A DNA stretch of 64,000 nucleotides from Actinomadura hallensis (GCF_006716765.1 NZ_VFPO01000001.1:744001-808000), one strand, 5' to 3'. Shown: positions 25,294 through 33,200, counted from the first letter of the stretch. The notes: generated from the letters alone by a model not told the origin. Translations and numbers: made by a program.

Positions 25294-26577
25294 TTGAGCG
25301 GTGGGGTGCGGGCGCCGGTACTGGTGCTGATGGGATCGGGTGAGACGAGCCCGACGATGGTGGGCGTGCACCGGGACCTGGTCGCCCGGCTGCGGCCGGC
25401 TTCGGCGGTGCTGCTGGACACGCCGTACGGGTTCCAGGAGAACGTCGCGGAGATCTCGGCCCGCGCGCAGGCGTACTTCGAGCGCAGTGTGGGGCTGCGG
25501 GTGGAGGTGCCGCGCGGGCTGCGCGGGTCGGGAGAGATCGATGCGGATGCGCAGGCGGCCGGGACCGGGGGCGATGCGGGCCTGGCCGCGGTGCGCGGTG
25601 CGGACTGGGTGTTCGCCGGGCCTGGGAGCCCGACCTACGCGCTGGCCCAGTGGCGGGGCGGGCCCGTCGGGGAGGCGCTGGCCGATCATGCCCGGACGGG
25701 GCGGGCGGCGCTGGTGTTCGCGTCGGCGGCGGCGTGCACGCTGGGCGTTTTCGCGCTGCCGGTCTATGAGATCTACAAGTCGGGTGCGTGGCCGGGGTGG
25801 GTGGAGGGCCTCGATGTGCTGGGGCATCTGGGGTTGAAGGTCGCGGTGATCCCGCATTACGACAACGCCGAGGGCGGCACGCACGACACCCGTTACTGCT
25901 ATCTGGGGGAGCGGAGGCTGCGGGTCCTGGAGCGCGAGTTGCCCGGCGACGCGGCGGTCCTGGGCTTGGACGAGCACACGGCCGCGGTGGTCGATGAGGG
26001 CGGTGACCTGGTTCAGGTGCGCGGCCGGGGAGTCATGACCGTCCGGCGGCGCGGGGAGAGCGTGGTCGTCGCGTCCGGCGAGACGATGCGGCTGACCGAT
26101 CTGCGTGCGCTGGTGCGGGGCGAGGCGGCCGGGCATGCCTCCCGCCCGGCACGGGAGAGCGGTGCCCTGGAGGCGCCGCCGGTGTCGTTACGGGACATCG
26201 TCGTCGGCTGCGAGGAGCGCTTCGAAGCGGGGGTTCGCGAGGGCGACGCCGAGGCGCTGGTGCGGGCCGTGCTGGACATTGACGCCGCGGTGGCGCAATG
26301 GGCCGGGGACACCGAGGAGGATGAGGGCGGGACCGAGTGGGCCAGGGGCGTGCTGCGCAGCCTGGTCGTCCGGCTCGGCCAGGTGGCGGGCCGTGGCCTG
26401 GCCGATCCCCGCGACGCCCTGGGTCCCGCGGTGGAGCCGCTGGTCGAGGTGCGTGCGGAGCTGCGTCGCACGGGACGGTTCGAACTCGCCGATGCCGTTC
26501 GGGAGGCGCTGCAGGCGGCGGGGGTGGAGTTGCGCGACATGCCGGACGGCACCCGCTGGCGGCGGGACCGGTCATGA
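25294..26577 (+). CDS. Peptidase S51-like protein fused to a CysS/YqeB-type C-terminal domain
   Basis: This protein has about 427 residues from TTG 25294, or 423 from GTG 25306. The first 240 residues look like a peptidase-S51/cyanophycinase-type fold: PVLVLMGSGETSPTMVGVHR, LLDTPYGFQENVAEISARAQ, the nucleophile-elbow-like VFASAAACTLGVF (small residues instead of a clear GxSxG) and a VIPHYDNAEGGTHDTRYCYL stretch. The C-terminal 130 residues contain ELRRTGRFELADAVREALQA followed by AGVELRDMPDGTRWRRD, the pattern at the end of cysteinyl-tRNA synthetases (CysS/YqeB C-terminal domain). The catalytic Ser is not certain. It may be an inactive or altered member with a nucleotide- or tRNA-related role. 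Confidence 0.7.
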   Translation: MSGGVRAPVLVLMGSGETSPTMVGVHRDLVARLRPASAVLLDTPYGFQENVAEISARAQAYFERSVGLRVEVPRGLRGSGEIDADAQAAGTGGDAGLAAVRGADWVFAGPGSPTYALAQWRGGPVGEALADHARTGRAALVFASAAACTLGVFALPVYEIYKSGAWPGWVEGLDVLGHLGLKVAVIPHYDNAEGGTHDTRYCYLGERRLRVLERELPGDAAVLGLDEHTAAVVDEGGDLVQVRGRGVMTVRRRGESVVVASGETMRLTDLRALVRGEAAGHASRPARESGALEAPPVSLRDIVVGCEERFEAGVREGDAEALVRAVLDIDAAVAQWAGDTEEDEGGTEWARGVLRSLVVRLGQVAGRGLADPRDALGPAVEPLVEVRAELRRTGRFELADAVREALQAAGVELRDMPDGTRWRRDRS

Positions 26578-26584
26578 GGAGGCC

Positions 26585-27151
26585 ATGGCGCGGCGGCGGT
26601 ATCGCGCATGGGATGCTGTTGCGATGGATTCGCATCGGGGCGTCGCGGGGGGTGCCGCGGTCGTGGTGGAGGTGCTGGCTCTGCGGGTGACCGGCGAGGG
26701 CGGCCTGGCCTTCCGCGTGCTCGCGGGCGAACTGGGCGGTGGACGGCATCCGGACGCGGTCGCACGGGAGCTGCTGGGCCTGTCCCGCGACTCCGAGGAG
26801 CATCTGCTGCATTCGACGAGCTGGCGGCACGAGCCCGCCGGACGCGTACTGCTGACCTACGCCTGCTGCCCCGACCCGAGGCCGGAAACGGCGGCCGTAT
26901 CGCTGCACGGTGAGCCGCTGGCCCGGGGTGAGGGGCCGGCGAGCCCGTCTCCGCGCAGGCCGCGCATCGAGCAGGTCGCCGCGCACGCCGTCCGGCACCT
27001 GGCATTCCTCCGGAACACCGACACCACCGCCCGCCGGGTGATCGATTCCGTCCCGGGGCTGGCCGCCGTCCTCGCCTCCTGGTCCCCGGCCCCCGCCGGG
27101 CAACTGCCCGAGCCCGCCAGGGACGGCCAGGCGGTCTACGCGTCCCGCTGA
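26585..27151 (+). CDS. Conserved hypothetical protein after the S51-like gene
   Basis: This 188-residue protein starts at ATG 26585, only seven bases after the S51-like stop and right behind GAGGAGG; ATG 26624 is an alternative. Visible stretches are AVVVEVLALRVTGEGGLAFR, SWRHEPAGRVLLTYACCPDP and RIEQVAAHAVRHLAFLRNTD. The first half looks like a beta-rich domain and the second is helical. I do not recognise the family. The strong ribosome-binding site and tight spacing suggest that it works with the S51-like protein. No signal or membrane segment is present. Confidence 0.65.
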   Translation: MARRRYRAWDAVAMDSHRGVAGGAAVVVEVLALRVTGEGGLAFRVLAGELGGGRHPDAVARELLGLSRDSEEHLLHSTSWRHEPAGRVLLTYACCPDPRPETAAVSLHGEPLARGEGPASPSPRRPRIEQVAAHAVRHLAFLRNTDTTARRVIDSVPGLAAVLASWSPAPAGQLPEPARDGQAVYASR

Positions 27152-27153
27152 AG

Positions 27154-27741
27154 TCAGCGCGGATCGAGCTGCGCCTGCCTTTTCTCCGCCGTGGCCGGTG
27201 GCTCCGAGCGATCGAGGATGTAGACCGACATCGGCAACTGCGGGTAGAAGTCGGCGGGCAGCGCGACGTCCTGGCGCCAGCCCAGCCGCCGGTAGAGGCG
27301 CGCGGCGGGCGCGCCGGGATGGGTGATCAGCCAGGCGGATTCCCATCCCGCGACGGCCCTGGCGAGCAGCGTCTCTCCCAGGCCGCGCCTCCGATGGGCG
27401 GGGTGGACGAACAACTCGGCGAGTTCGAAGCTGTTCCGGGTGAGTGCGGCCGCGCGCTCGGCACCGGCCGCCCGGATGAGCGTCGTGTAGATCCGGCTGC
27501 CGGACAGGTCGGCCGGTGTGGGCCAGCCGTAGCAGACACCGGCCAGCCTGCCGCCGTCCCGCATGATCCACGCCGCGAACCCTTCGCGGCCTGTGGAGGC
27601 CGCCAGCTTCTCCGGGTAGGCCGCGAGCTCTTCAGGGGTCTCCGACCAGGGCGGGTGCGCGTAGCAGTCCCGGTAGAGGCCGGCGACCTCGGTGCTGATC
27701 TCCAGCGTCGCCCGTCCGTCCAGCGGGAGCACACCGTCCAC
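27154..27741 (-). CDS. GNAT-family N-acetyltransferase
   Basis: This 195-residue acetyltransferase shows acetyl-CoA-binding motif A FELAELFVHPAHRRRGLGET (V-H-P-x-x-R-R-x-G-x-G) near residue 105, motif B-like AWLITHPGAPAARLYRRLGW, and an N-terminal YRDCYAHPPWSETPEEL. The acceptor is unknown. The start is GTG 27741. A Nur-like box (27771-27787) lies 30 bases upstream, so the gene may respond to nickel together with the superoxide dismutase gene. It converges on the hypothetical gene ending at 27151 with only two bases between the stops. Confidence 0.85.
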   Translation of the reverse strand: MDGVLPLDGRATLEISTEVAGLYRDCYAHPPWSETPEELAAYPEKLAASTGREGFAAWIMRDGGRLAGVCYGWPTPADLSGSRIYTTLIRAAGAERAAALTRNSFELAELFVHPAHRRRGLGETLLARAVAGWESAWLITHPGAPAARLYRRLGWRQDVALPADFYPQLPMSVYILDRSEPPATAEKRQAQLDPR

Positions 27742-27770
27742 CGGAACCCCTTATCGCGAGATCTTCGTTA

Positions 27771-27787
27771 TTGCGACTATCTTGCAA
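27771..27787. promoter_or_regulatory. Nur-like box upstream of the GNAT gene
   Basis: TTGCGACTATCTTGCAA has the 6-5-6 layout of the Nur box known from Streptomyces (TTGCAA, five bases, TTGCAA), with one mismatch (G for A in the left arm). It lies 30 bases before GTG 27741, where a Fur-family repressor would block transcription. An exact copy of the motif is at 28627-28643. Confidence 0.55.
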
Positions 27788-27935
27788 CAAGAGTGACGAG
27801 TTGGCCAGGGACCGCGAGCGGCCGCACGGAGTCTTGGAACGGATCGCGCCCCAGTCCGTGAGGCGTCGAGCCGGGGCGCAGGGCCGGTGCCACCGGGGAC
27901 GATCCGGGCCGGGCGGTGGTGGAGAATGCGGAGCG

Positions 27936-27992
27936 GCGCCCGCCGGACCCGGGGAACGTGTTCTGAGCATGATCCGGGGTCCGGTGGGCGCC
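27936..27992 (-). terminator. Imperfect GC hairpin after superoxide dismutase
   Basis: GCGCCCGCCGGACCC and GGGTCCGGTGGGCGC form a long stem with one mismatch and a loop of about 20 bases, placed just past the stop of the superoxide dismutase gene. There is no U-run, as is usual in actinomycetes. Confidence 0.5.
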
Positions 27993-28015
27993 GCGGTCCG
28001 CGGGCCTGAGCGGGG

Positions 28016-28615
28016 TCAGGCGTTCTTGGCGGCGGTGAGGCGGGCGGCGACGTCGTTCCAGTTGACCAGGTCCCAGAGCTTCTGGACGTAGTCGGGGCGC
28101 ACGTTCTTGTACTGCAGGTAGTAGGCGTGCTCCCAGGCGTCGAAGACCAGCAGCGGAGTGGAGCCGATGCCGACGTTGCCGTGGTGGTCGTAGACCTGCT
28201 GGATGATCAGCCGCTGCCCGAGGGGCTCCCAGCCGAGCACGCCCCAGCCGGAGCCCTGGACGGTCGCGGTCGCCTGGGTGAGCTGCTTCTTGAACGCATC
28301 GAACGAGCCGAAGTGCTCGTCGATGGCCGAGCCGAGCTCGCCGTCGGGGCGGTCGCCGCCGTCGGGGGACAGGTTGTCCCAGAAGATCGTGTGCAGGACG
28401 TGCCCCGACAGGTTGAACGCCAGGGTCTTCTCCAGGCCGACCAGCCCGCCGAGCTGACCCTTGTCGCGGGCCTCCTCCAGCTTCTCCAGGGTGTCGTTGG
28501 CGCCCTTGACGTAGGCGGCGTGGTGCTTGGCGTGGTGCAACTCCAGGATCTCGCCGGTGATGGCGGGCTCCAGGGCGGCGTAGTCATAAGGAAGGTCCGG
28601 AAGTTCGTAGGCCAT
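28016..28615 (-). CDS. sodF: Fe/Mn superoxide dismutase, Nur-controlled
   Basis: This 199-residue protein from ATG 28615 starts [19 protein letters not shown]. Metal ligands are visible: His in [10 protein letters not shown] (about residue 27), His in [10 protein letters not shown], and Asp and His in [10 protein letters not shown]. It converts superoxide to hydrogen peroxide and oxygen in the cytoplasm. GTG 28624 is an alternative start; no ribosome-binding site is visible, so translation may be leaderless. An exact Nur-type palindrome ends 12 bases upstream. By analogy with Streptomyces sodF, this suggests an iron enzyme repressed when nickel is available. The Fe versus Mn preference is inferred, not seen. 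Confidence 0.88.
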   Translation of the reverse strand: MAYELPDLPYDYAALEPAITGEILELHHAKHHAAYVKGANDTLEKLEEARDKGQLGGLVGLEKTLAFNLSGHVLHTIFWDNLSPDGGDRPDGELGSAIDEHFGSFDAFKKQLTQATATVQGSGWGVLGWEPLGQRLIIQQVYDHHGNVGIGSTPLLVFDAWEHAYYLQYKNVRPDYVQKLWDLVNWNDVAARLTAAKNA

Positions 28616-28626
28616 GGGAGCCACTA

Positions 28627-28643
28627 TTGCAAGGATCTTGCAA
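28627..28643. promoter_or_regulatory. Exact Nur-type box (TTGCAA-N5-TTGCAA)
   Basis: TTGCAAGGATCTTGCAA is a perfect palindrome of two TTGCAA halves with five bases between. That is the consensus known for the nickel-responsive Fur-family repressor Nur. It sits directly at the 5' end of the superoxide dismutase gene, overlapping the place where a leaderless transcript would start, so binding should shut the gene off. Confidence 0.75.
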
Positions 28644-28814
28644 CTGCATCAAGCGCGCAGCTATGTGTCTCCGACCTTTTCCCAGGCAATCGGCGGAAGT
28701 GTCGGCCTGGTCGGCGGCTCCCACCCTGCGCCGACCGGGATGCGCGGCTGCCTCGCGCGGTGGTGTTCTCCGCCGCCGGTGCACTTCGTGAACCTGCCGC
28801 GCGGTGAGTGACCG

Positions 28815-28845
28815 GTGCCCGGCCCGGAGGTTGCGGGCCGGGCAC
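28815..28845 (-). terminator. Strong hairpin after the corrinoid ABC operon
   Basis: GTGCCCGGCCCG and CGGGCCGGGCAC are perfectly complementary over 12 bases with a 7-base loop. It lies about 70 bases past the stop of the ABC ATPase gene (28913) and likely ends the riboswitch-led operon. Confidence 0.75.
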
Positions 28846-28912
28846 GCGGAATCACCAGGGGCCCTAGATCAGGGAGCGAAGGTGCTTCCCCCGCTTCGAA
28901 CGGCCTGGCGAG

Positions 28913-29722
28913 TCACCGGCGGCCTTTCCTGCGGGGACCGTCTCTTTCGGGAAGGACGGTGATCTGGTGGATGCCGGTGCGGGGGTGTGCGCCCACTTCG
29001 GCTTGGACGCGGTAGACATCGGCCAGCAGGGCCGGTGTCAGCACCTGGGCGGGTGTTCCGGTGGCGACCAGGCGTCCGCAGTCCAGAACGCAGAGGCGGT
29101 CGCAGTAGGCGGCGGCGAGGTTGAGGTCGTGCAGCGCGATGACCGCGGTCGCGCCGATGCGGCGCACCAGTTGGAGCGCGTCGAGCTGGTGGCGCAGGTC
29201 GAGATGGTTGGTGGGTTCGTCCAGGACGAGGGTTCCTGCCTGCTGGGCGAGGGCGCGGGCGATCAGGACGCGTTGCTTCTCGCCGCCCGAGAGCCGGTCG
29301 AAGGGGGCGTCGGCGAGGTGCGCGGCCTCCAGTTCGGCCAGTGCTTCGGTGATGATGGCACGGTCGGTGGCGGCGTCGCCCTGGAAGGCGCGCTTGTGCG
29401 GGGTACGGCCCATCGCCACGACGTCGTAGGCGGTGAGCTCGAAGTCCCCGGTGGTGTCCTGGAGGACGGCGGCCAGCCGTCGCGCGAGGTGTCTGCCGGG
29501 CATGCGCCAGATGTCGTCGCCGTCCAGCAGGACGCGTCCGGAGGTGGGGCGCAGCGCGCGGTAGAAGGTGCGCAGCAGCGTGGACTTCCCGGCGCCGTTG
29601 GGCCCGACGAGCCCCACGACCTGCCCGGGGGCCGCTTCCAGTGAGACGTCCGCCACCAGAGCGCGGCCGTCGGCGACGACGGTCACTTTCTCGGCTCGCA
29701 AGGTGCCGGTGCCGCGGGTCAT
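28913..29722 (-). CDS. ABC transporter ATP-binding protein (FecE/BtuD type)
   Basis: This 269-residue ATPase has Walker A GLVGPNGAGKSTLLRTFY near residue 37, a Q-loop (AAVLQDTTGDFELTAYD), signature LSGGEKQRVLIARAL near 144, Walker B LVLDEPTNHLDL and the switch His in VIALHDLNLAAAYCDRL. The order and length match the FecE/BtuD group that powers import of siderophores, heme or corrinoids. The ATG overlaps the permease stop as ATGA. It is the last gene of an operon headed by a cobalamin riboswitch, so corrinoid import is the likeliest job. Confidence 0.9.
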   Translation of the reverse strand: MTRGTGTLRAEKVTVVADGRALVADVSLEAAPGQVVGLVGPNGAGKSTLLRTFYRALRPTSGRVLLDGDDIWRMPGRHLARRLAAVLQDTTGDFELTAYDVVAMGRTPHKRAFQGDAATDRAIITEALAELEAAHLADAPFDRLSGGEKQRVLIARALAQQAGTLVLDEPTNHLDLRHQLDALQLVRRIGATAVIALHDLNLAAAYCDRLCVLDCGRLVATGTPAQVLTPALLADVYRVQAEVGAHPRTGIHQITVLPERDGPRRKGRR

Positions 29723-30813
29723 CGTGGCGCCTTACGCTTCATGAGGTACAGGAAGAAGGGACCGCCGACCAGTGCGGTGAGGATCCCGACGGGGATCTCC
29801 TCGGGGCTGATCAGGATGCGGGCGGCCAGGTCGGCGGCGATGAGGAACGCCGCGCCGAGCAGTGCGACCGCGGGCAGCGCGCGGCGGTGGTCGGCGCCGA
29901 CCAGCAGCCGGACGACGTGCGGCATGATCAGGCCGACGAAACCGATCGAGCCGCTGACCGCCACGACCGTGCCGATCATCAGGGCGACCAGCACGAACAG
30001 TGCGGCGCGGAACCGGTGCACGTCCAGCCCGAGTGACGCGGCGGCCTCCTCCCCGGCCAGCAGCAGGTTGAGGCGGCGCGACAGCCCGAGCAGGACCGCG
30101 GTCCCGGCCAGCACGGCGGCCGCCGGGATCCACAGCACCGTCCAGGTGGTGCCGGCCAGGCCGCCCAGCATCCAGCGCATGGCGGACTCGGCGCTGTGCG
30201 GGTCCTTGGAGGTGATCACCAGGTAGCCGGCGACCGCCGAGAGCACCTCGGCGGTGGCGACGCCGGCCAGGACCAGCCGGACCGTGGTCATCCGCCCGCC
30301 GGATCGGGCAAGGAAGTAGACCAGGACCAGTGCGAGCAGTGCGCCGCCGAAGGCGGCGAGCGGCAGCGAGAACCTGCCGAACCAGGCCATGTGGAAGACC
30401 ACCACCAGCACCGCGCCGACGGTCGCGCCGGACGACACCCCCAGCAGCATCGGATCGGCCAGCGGGTTGCGCACCAGCGCCTGCAGCGCCATCCCGCACA
30501 CCGACAGGCCCGCTCCCACCACTGCGCACAGCAGCACCCGGGGGAGGCGGACGTCCAGCACGATCGTCTCGCGAACCGGGGGCCAGTCCGGGGCGGCCAG
30601 CGCCGGATGGGCGGAGTGCAGCAGGATGCCCCAGACCTGACCGGGCGGCAGGCTCACCGACCCGGCCGCGATCCCGGCCGTCGCCGCCACCAGCACCAGC
30701 CCCGCCAGCAGCGCCAGCACGAGCGGATACGGAATCCCGGGTCCGCGGGAACGCGCGCCTCCGGTGACCGGCGCGCGGTCACCGGAGACGCGGGGTTCGG
30801 CCAGGCCGGTCAC
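29719..30813 (-). CDS. FecCD/BtuC-type ABC permease
   Basis: This 364-residue membrane protein has about ten helices. Family marks are SLPPGQVWGILLH, RLPRVLLCAVVGAGLSVCGM followed by ALQALVRNPLADPMLLGVSSGA shortened at the end, and the cytoplasmic coupling region GSIGFVGLIMPHVVRLLVGA with DHRRALP. The start is GTG 30813, which overlaps the binding-protein stop in GTGA. Two such subunits would form the membrane pore with two copies of the ATPase. The operon and its riboswitch point to corrinoid uptake; a siderophore system cannot be ruled out from sequence alone. Confidence 0.88.
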   Translation of the reverse strand: MTGLAEPRVSGDRAPVTGGARSRGPGIPYPLVLALLAGLVLVAATAGIAAGSVSLPPGQVWGILLHSAHPALAAPDWPPVRETIVLDVRLPRVLLCAVVGAGLSVCGMALQALVRNPLADPMLLGVSSGATVGAVLVVVFHMAWFGRFSLPLAAFGGALLALVLVYFLARSGGRMTTVRLVLAGVATAEVLSAVAGYLVITSKDPHSAESAMRWMLGGLAGTTWTVLWIPAAAVLAGTAVLLGLSRRLNLLLAGEEAAASLGLDVHRFRAALFVLVALMIGTVVAVSGSIGFVGLIMPHVVRLLVGADHRRALPAVALLGAAFLIAADLAARILISPEEIPVGILTALVGGPFFLYLMKRKAPR

Positions 30814-31802
30814 GCGAAGCGGTCGGGATGCAGCTGCCGGGCCAGCGACTCCACCGCGTCCGCCACCCGCACACCGGTCACCGTCGACGACAGCGGCAGC
30901 ACCGCGAACCGCTGGTTCCTGATCGCCGGGACGTCCTTGAGCGCCGGATGCCCCAGCAGGAACTTCTTCTTGTCCTCGGCGGACTGCGCACCGTAGTCGT
31001 AGATCACGATGACCTCGGGGGCGCGTTCGGCGAACTGCTCGAACGAGACGTCCCCGTAGGGTTTGTCGACGTCGGCGAACAGGTTGTCGCCACCGGCCAG
31101 CCGGATCATCTCGTTTCCGATTCCCGCGCCGCCCGCGGTGAAGACGGTCTTGTCGCCGCTGTCGTAGACGGCGACCTTGAGCGGCGTGATGCCGGCCAGT
31201 TCGCCCTTGACGCCGTCCAGGACGGCGCGCATCGAGGCGATCCGCTTCTCCGCCCGGTCGGGCACTCCGAAGATCTTGGCGACGGTGCGGATCTCCTCCT
31301 CGACCGTGGCCATCGTCACCGGCCCCTCGGGGCACTCCTCGATGTTGAGGTGGCTGTCGATCCCGGCTTTCTTCAGTGCCGCGCGGCTGCGGCCGTCCTT
31401 CTCCTCGAAGGCGCTCTTCCAGCCGCCGTAGACCAGGTCCGGCTCGGCCGCCAGCAGCGTCTCGAAGGACGGGTACTCCTTGGAGATCACCTTCACCCGG
31501 TCGTAGGCGGCCTGGAACTCCGGCAGCACCTCGTCGTCGAGGTAGCCGGTACCGACCATCGACTCCTCCAGGCCGAGCGCCAGCATCACCTCGGTCGCGT
31601 GCTGGTTCAGCGACACCGCGCGCTGCGGCGGCCGCTGGTAGGTCGTCGTCACCCCGCAGTTGGACACCGTCACCGGAAACCCGGCAGGCGCCGCACCCGC
31701 CCGGCCTTCGGCGGCACGCTCGGAACCGCCGCCGCATCCGGACACCAGCAGCAGCGCCGCCGCCAGCCAGGCCAGCGCCGCCCCACCACGAATGCGGATC
31801 AT
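30810..31802 (-). CDS. Corrinoid/siderophore-type ABC substrate-binding lipoprotein (BtuF/FecB fold)
   Basis: This 330-residue protein has a lipoprotein signal peptide ending in the lipobox LVSGC (about residues 19-23) and a Gly-rich linker. Mature-domain marks are VTVSNCGVTTTYQRPPQRAV, NQHATEVMLALGLEESMVGT, ISKEYPSFETLLAAEPDLVY and a C-terminal VADAVESLARQLHPDRF. Two lobes joined by a long helix are expected. Control by a cobalamin riboswitch suggests a vitamin B12 or cobinamide ligand. The ATG overlaps the stop of the [2Fe-2S] gene as ATGA. Confidence 0.88.
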   Translation of the reverse strand: MIRIRGGAALAWLAAALLLVSGCGGGSERAAEGRAGAAPAGFPVTVSNCGVTTTYQRPPQRAVSLNQHATEVMLALGLEESMVGTGYLDDEVLPEFQAAYDRVKVISKEYPSFETLLAAEPDLVYGGWKSAFEEKDGRSRAALKKAGIDSHLNIEECPEGPVTMATVEEEIRTVAKIFGVPDRAEKRIASMRAVLDGVKGELAGITPLKVAVYDSGDKTVFTAGGAGIGNEMIRLAGGDNLFADVDKPYGDVSFEQFAERAPEVIVIYDYGAQSAEDKKKFLLGHPALKDVPAIRNQRFAVLPLSSTVTGVRVADAVESLARQLHPDRFA

Positions 31803-32185
31803 GACATCACCTCCCGGGACGAGCCGGCCGCCGGCCGCCGCGGCGGCCGGATGGAGTACAGCTCCAGAACGGCGGGAGGATCGGCCAGGCCCGGGCCGCC
31901 TGCGCGGACCCAGGCGGCGATGTCATCGGTGGCCGCGGCGTCGTTCACCAGGCCCAGCCACACCGGGTGGGCGCCCTTCGCCCGCCCAGCGGCCGAAGGC
32001 TGCACGACGACGATGTTGGCCTGCTCGCACGCGTCCAGGCACCGCGACACCCGGACCGGCGCGGCTTGCCGGAGGCGTTCGAGTTGGCCGGCGTGATCGA
32101 TACCGGTCACCTTGGGACTGCCGCAGCAGCAGTCCCGGCACACGGTCACCCGGCACGGTGCCGGGCCCGACGAGCCCATGGGCAT
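31799..32185 (-). CDS. (2Fe-2S) thioredoxin-like ferredoxin domain protein
   Basis: This 128-residue protein from ATG 32185 has GGAGG seven bases upstream. The cysteines CRVTVCRDCCCGSPKVTG and RVSRCLDACEQANIVVVQPS fit a thioredoxin-fold [2Fe-2S] ferredoxin, where two Cys in the first loop and two in the second bind the cluster. The helix DDIAAWVRAGG closes the fold. It is the first gene behind a cobalamin riboswitch and is coupled to the importer genes, so it may reduce cobalt in imported or newly made corrinoids. That role is inferred from position only. Confidence 0.8.
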   Translation of the reverse strand: MPMGSSGPAPCRVTVCRDCCCGSPKVTGIDHAGQLERLRQAAPVRVSRCLDACEQANIVVVQPSAAGRAKGAHPVWLGLVNDAAATDDIAAWVRAGGPGLADPPAVLELYSIRPPRRPAAGSSREVMS

Positions 32186-32221
32186 ACCAGCCCTCCTCTC
32201 TGGGGAGATCCGCCCCAGTTC

Positions 32222-32395
32222 CATCGAGGAGGCGACCGCGTGAGTCTCCTGGCTCTCGGGTCAACGCTCGTCCCGGCCTTCCCACCCGCTCTCGCGGGCA
32301 GTGGCGTCGTTCGGGATCCGCTCGCCGATCACAGTGGCGGTACCGCGCCGGATTCGCACCGGCTTCCTCGTTCCGCCGTCGCCTACACCGCACAT
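32222..32395 (-). ncRNA. Cobalamin riboswitch before the ferredoxin/ABC importer operon
   Basis: Read on the minus strand, the element holds the conserved core GGAAGCCGGTGCGAATCCGG (32348-32367), then GCCACTGTGATCGG, GGGAAGGC and the B12 box GAGCCAGGAGACTC (about 32242-32255). These are the hallmark blocks of the adenosylcobalamin riboswitch. It lies about 40 bases before the ferredoxin start and should switch off the importer operon when cobalamin is plentiful. Confidence 0.93.
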
Positions 32396-32453
32396 CGTGA
32401 CACATGCGGAACTTGCGCAAAAGTCGGCCGGTGTCTTAGCGGAGGGCTGCGCG

Positions 32454-33200
32454 TCAGGAACCGGGGGAGGTGCGGCGCAGGAGGTAGGTGTCCATGATCC
32501 AGCCCTTGCGGGCACGGGCTTCGGCGCGGGCGCCGCGGATCCGGTCGGCGACCTCGTCGACCGGGCCGGAGATCAGGATCTCGTCGGGGGTGCCGAGGTA
32601 GGCGCCCCAGTAGATGTGGAAGCCGGCGCCGGCCTCGGTGAACGAGCAGGCCGCGTCCAGCATGACCAGGACGTCGTCGGCGGTGGCGCCTTCGGCGGCC
32701 AGGCGGCGGCCCGTGGTGATGTGGACGGGACGCCCCACCCGGGTGAGGGCGACGCGGTGGCGGGCGGTGAGCGCGGAGATGCTGCTGATACCGGGGACCA
32801 CCTCGTGAGCGAACTCCGCCTCGACCTCTTCCAAGGCGGCGAGGGTGCTGTCGTAGACCCCTGGGTCGCCCCAAACCAGAAGCGCGCCGGTCTGGCCGTC
32901 GGCGAGTTCGTCGGTGATGAAGGATTCGTAGATCCGTGCGCGGTGGGAGCGCCAGTCCTCGACGGCGGCCGTGTACGCCGGGGCGGTGCGGTCGCGTTCC
33001 GGGTCGCGGACCTCGACGACCCGGTAGGGGGGACGTCCGTGCGCTTCGATGAGGTCGTGGCGCAGCCGGGCCAGGTCGTGCTTGGCCTCGCCCTTGTCGA
33101 CGATGAGAAAGACGTCGGCGGCCGCGATGGCCTTGGCCGCCTGGAAGGTCAGATGGTCGGGGTCGCCCGTGCCGATCCCGATGATCAAAAGCCGCTTCAC
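32454..33200 (-). CDS. cobF: Precorrin-6A synthase (deacetylating), CobF
   Basis: This 248-residue SAM-dependent methyltransferase of the tetrapyrrole-methylase fold has the N-terminal GIGTGDPDHLTFQAAKAIAA, LLVWGDPGVYDSTLAALEEV and EVVPGISSISALTARH. It closes with SGPVDEVADRIRGARAEARA, typical of CobF. CobF methylates C1 and removes the acetyl group from precorrin-5, a step specific to the aerobic, cobalt-late pathway. The start is GTG 33200. It is divergent from cobL, with only about 60 bases between them, and stands outside the riboswitch-led units. Confidence 0.9.
   Translation of the reverse strand: MKRLLIIGIGTGDPDHLTFQAAKAIAAADVFLIVDKGEAKHDLARLRHDLIEAHGRPPYRVVEVRDPERDRTAPAYTAAVEDWRSHRARIYESFITDELADGQTGALLVWGDPGVYDSTLAALEEVEAEFAHEVVPGISSISALTARHRVALTRVGRPVHITTGRRLAAEGATADDVLVMLDAACSFTEAGAGFHIYWGAYLGTPDEILISGPVDEVADRIRGARAEARARKGWIMDTYLLRRTSPGS

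Noticed and set aside
29719-31737. Single 672-codon frame covering binding protein and permease
   Set aside because: The first half is a shadow of the binding-protein gene; the true permease starts at GTG 30813, overlapping the binding-protein stop.
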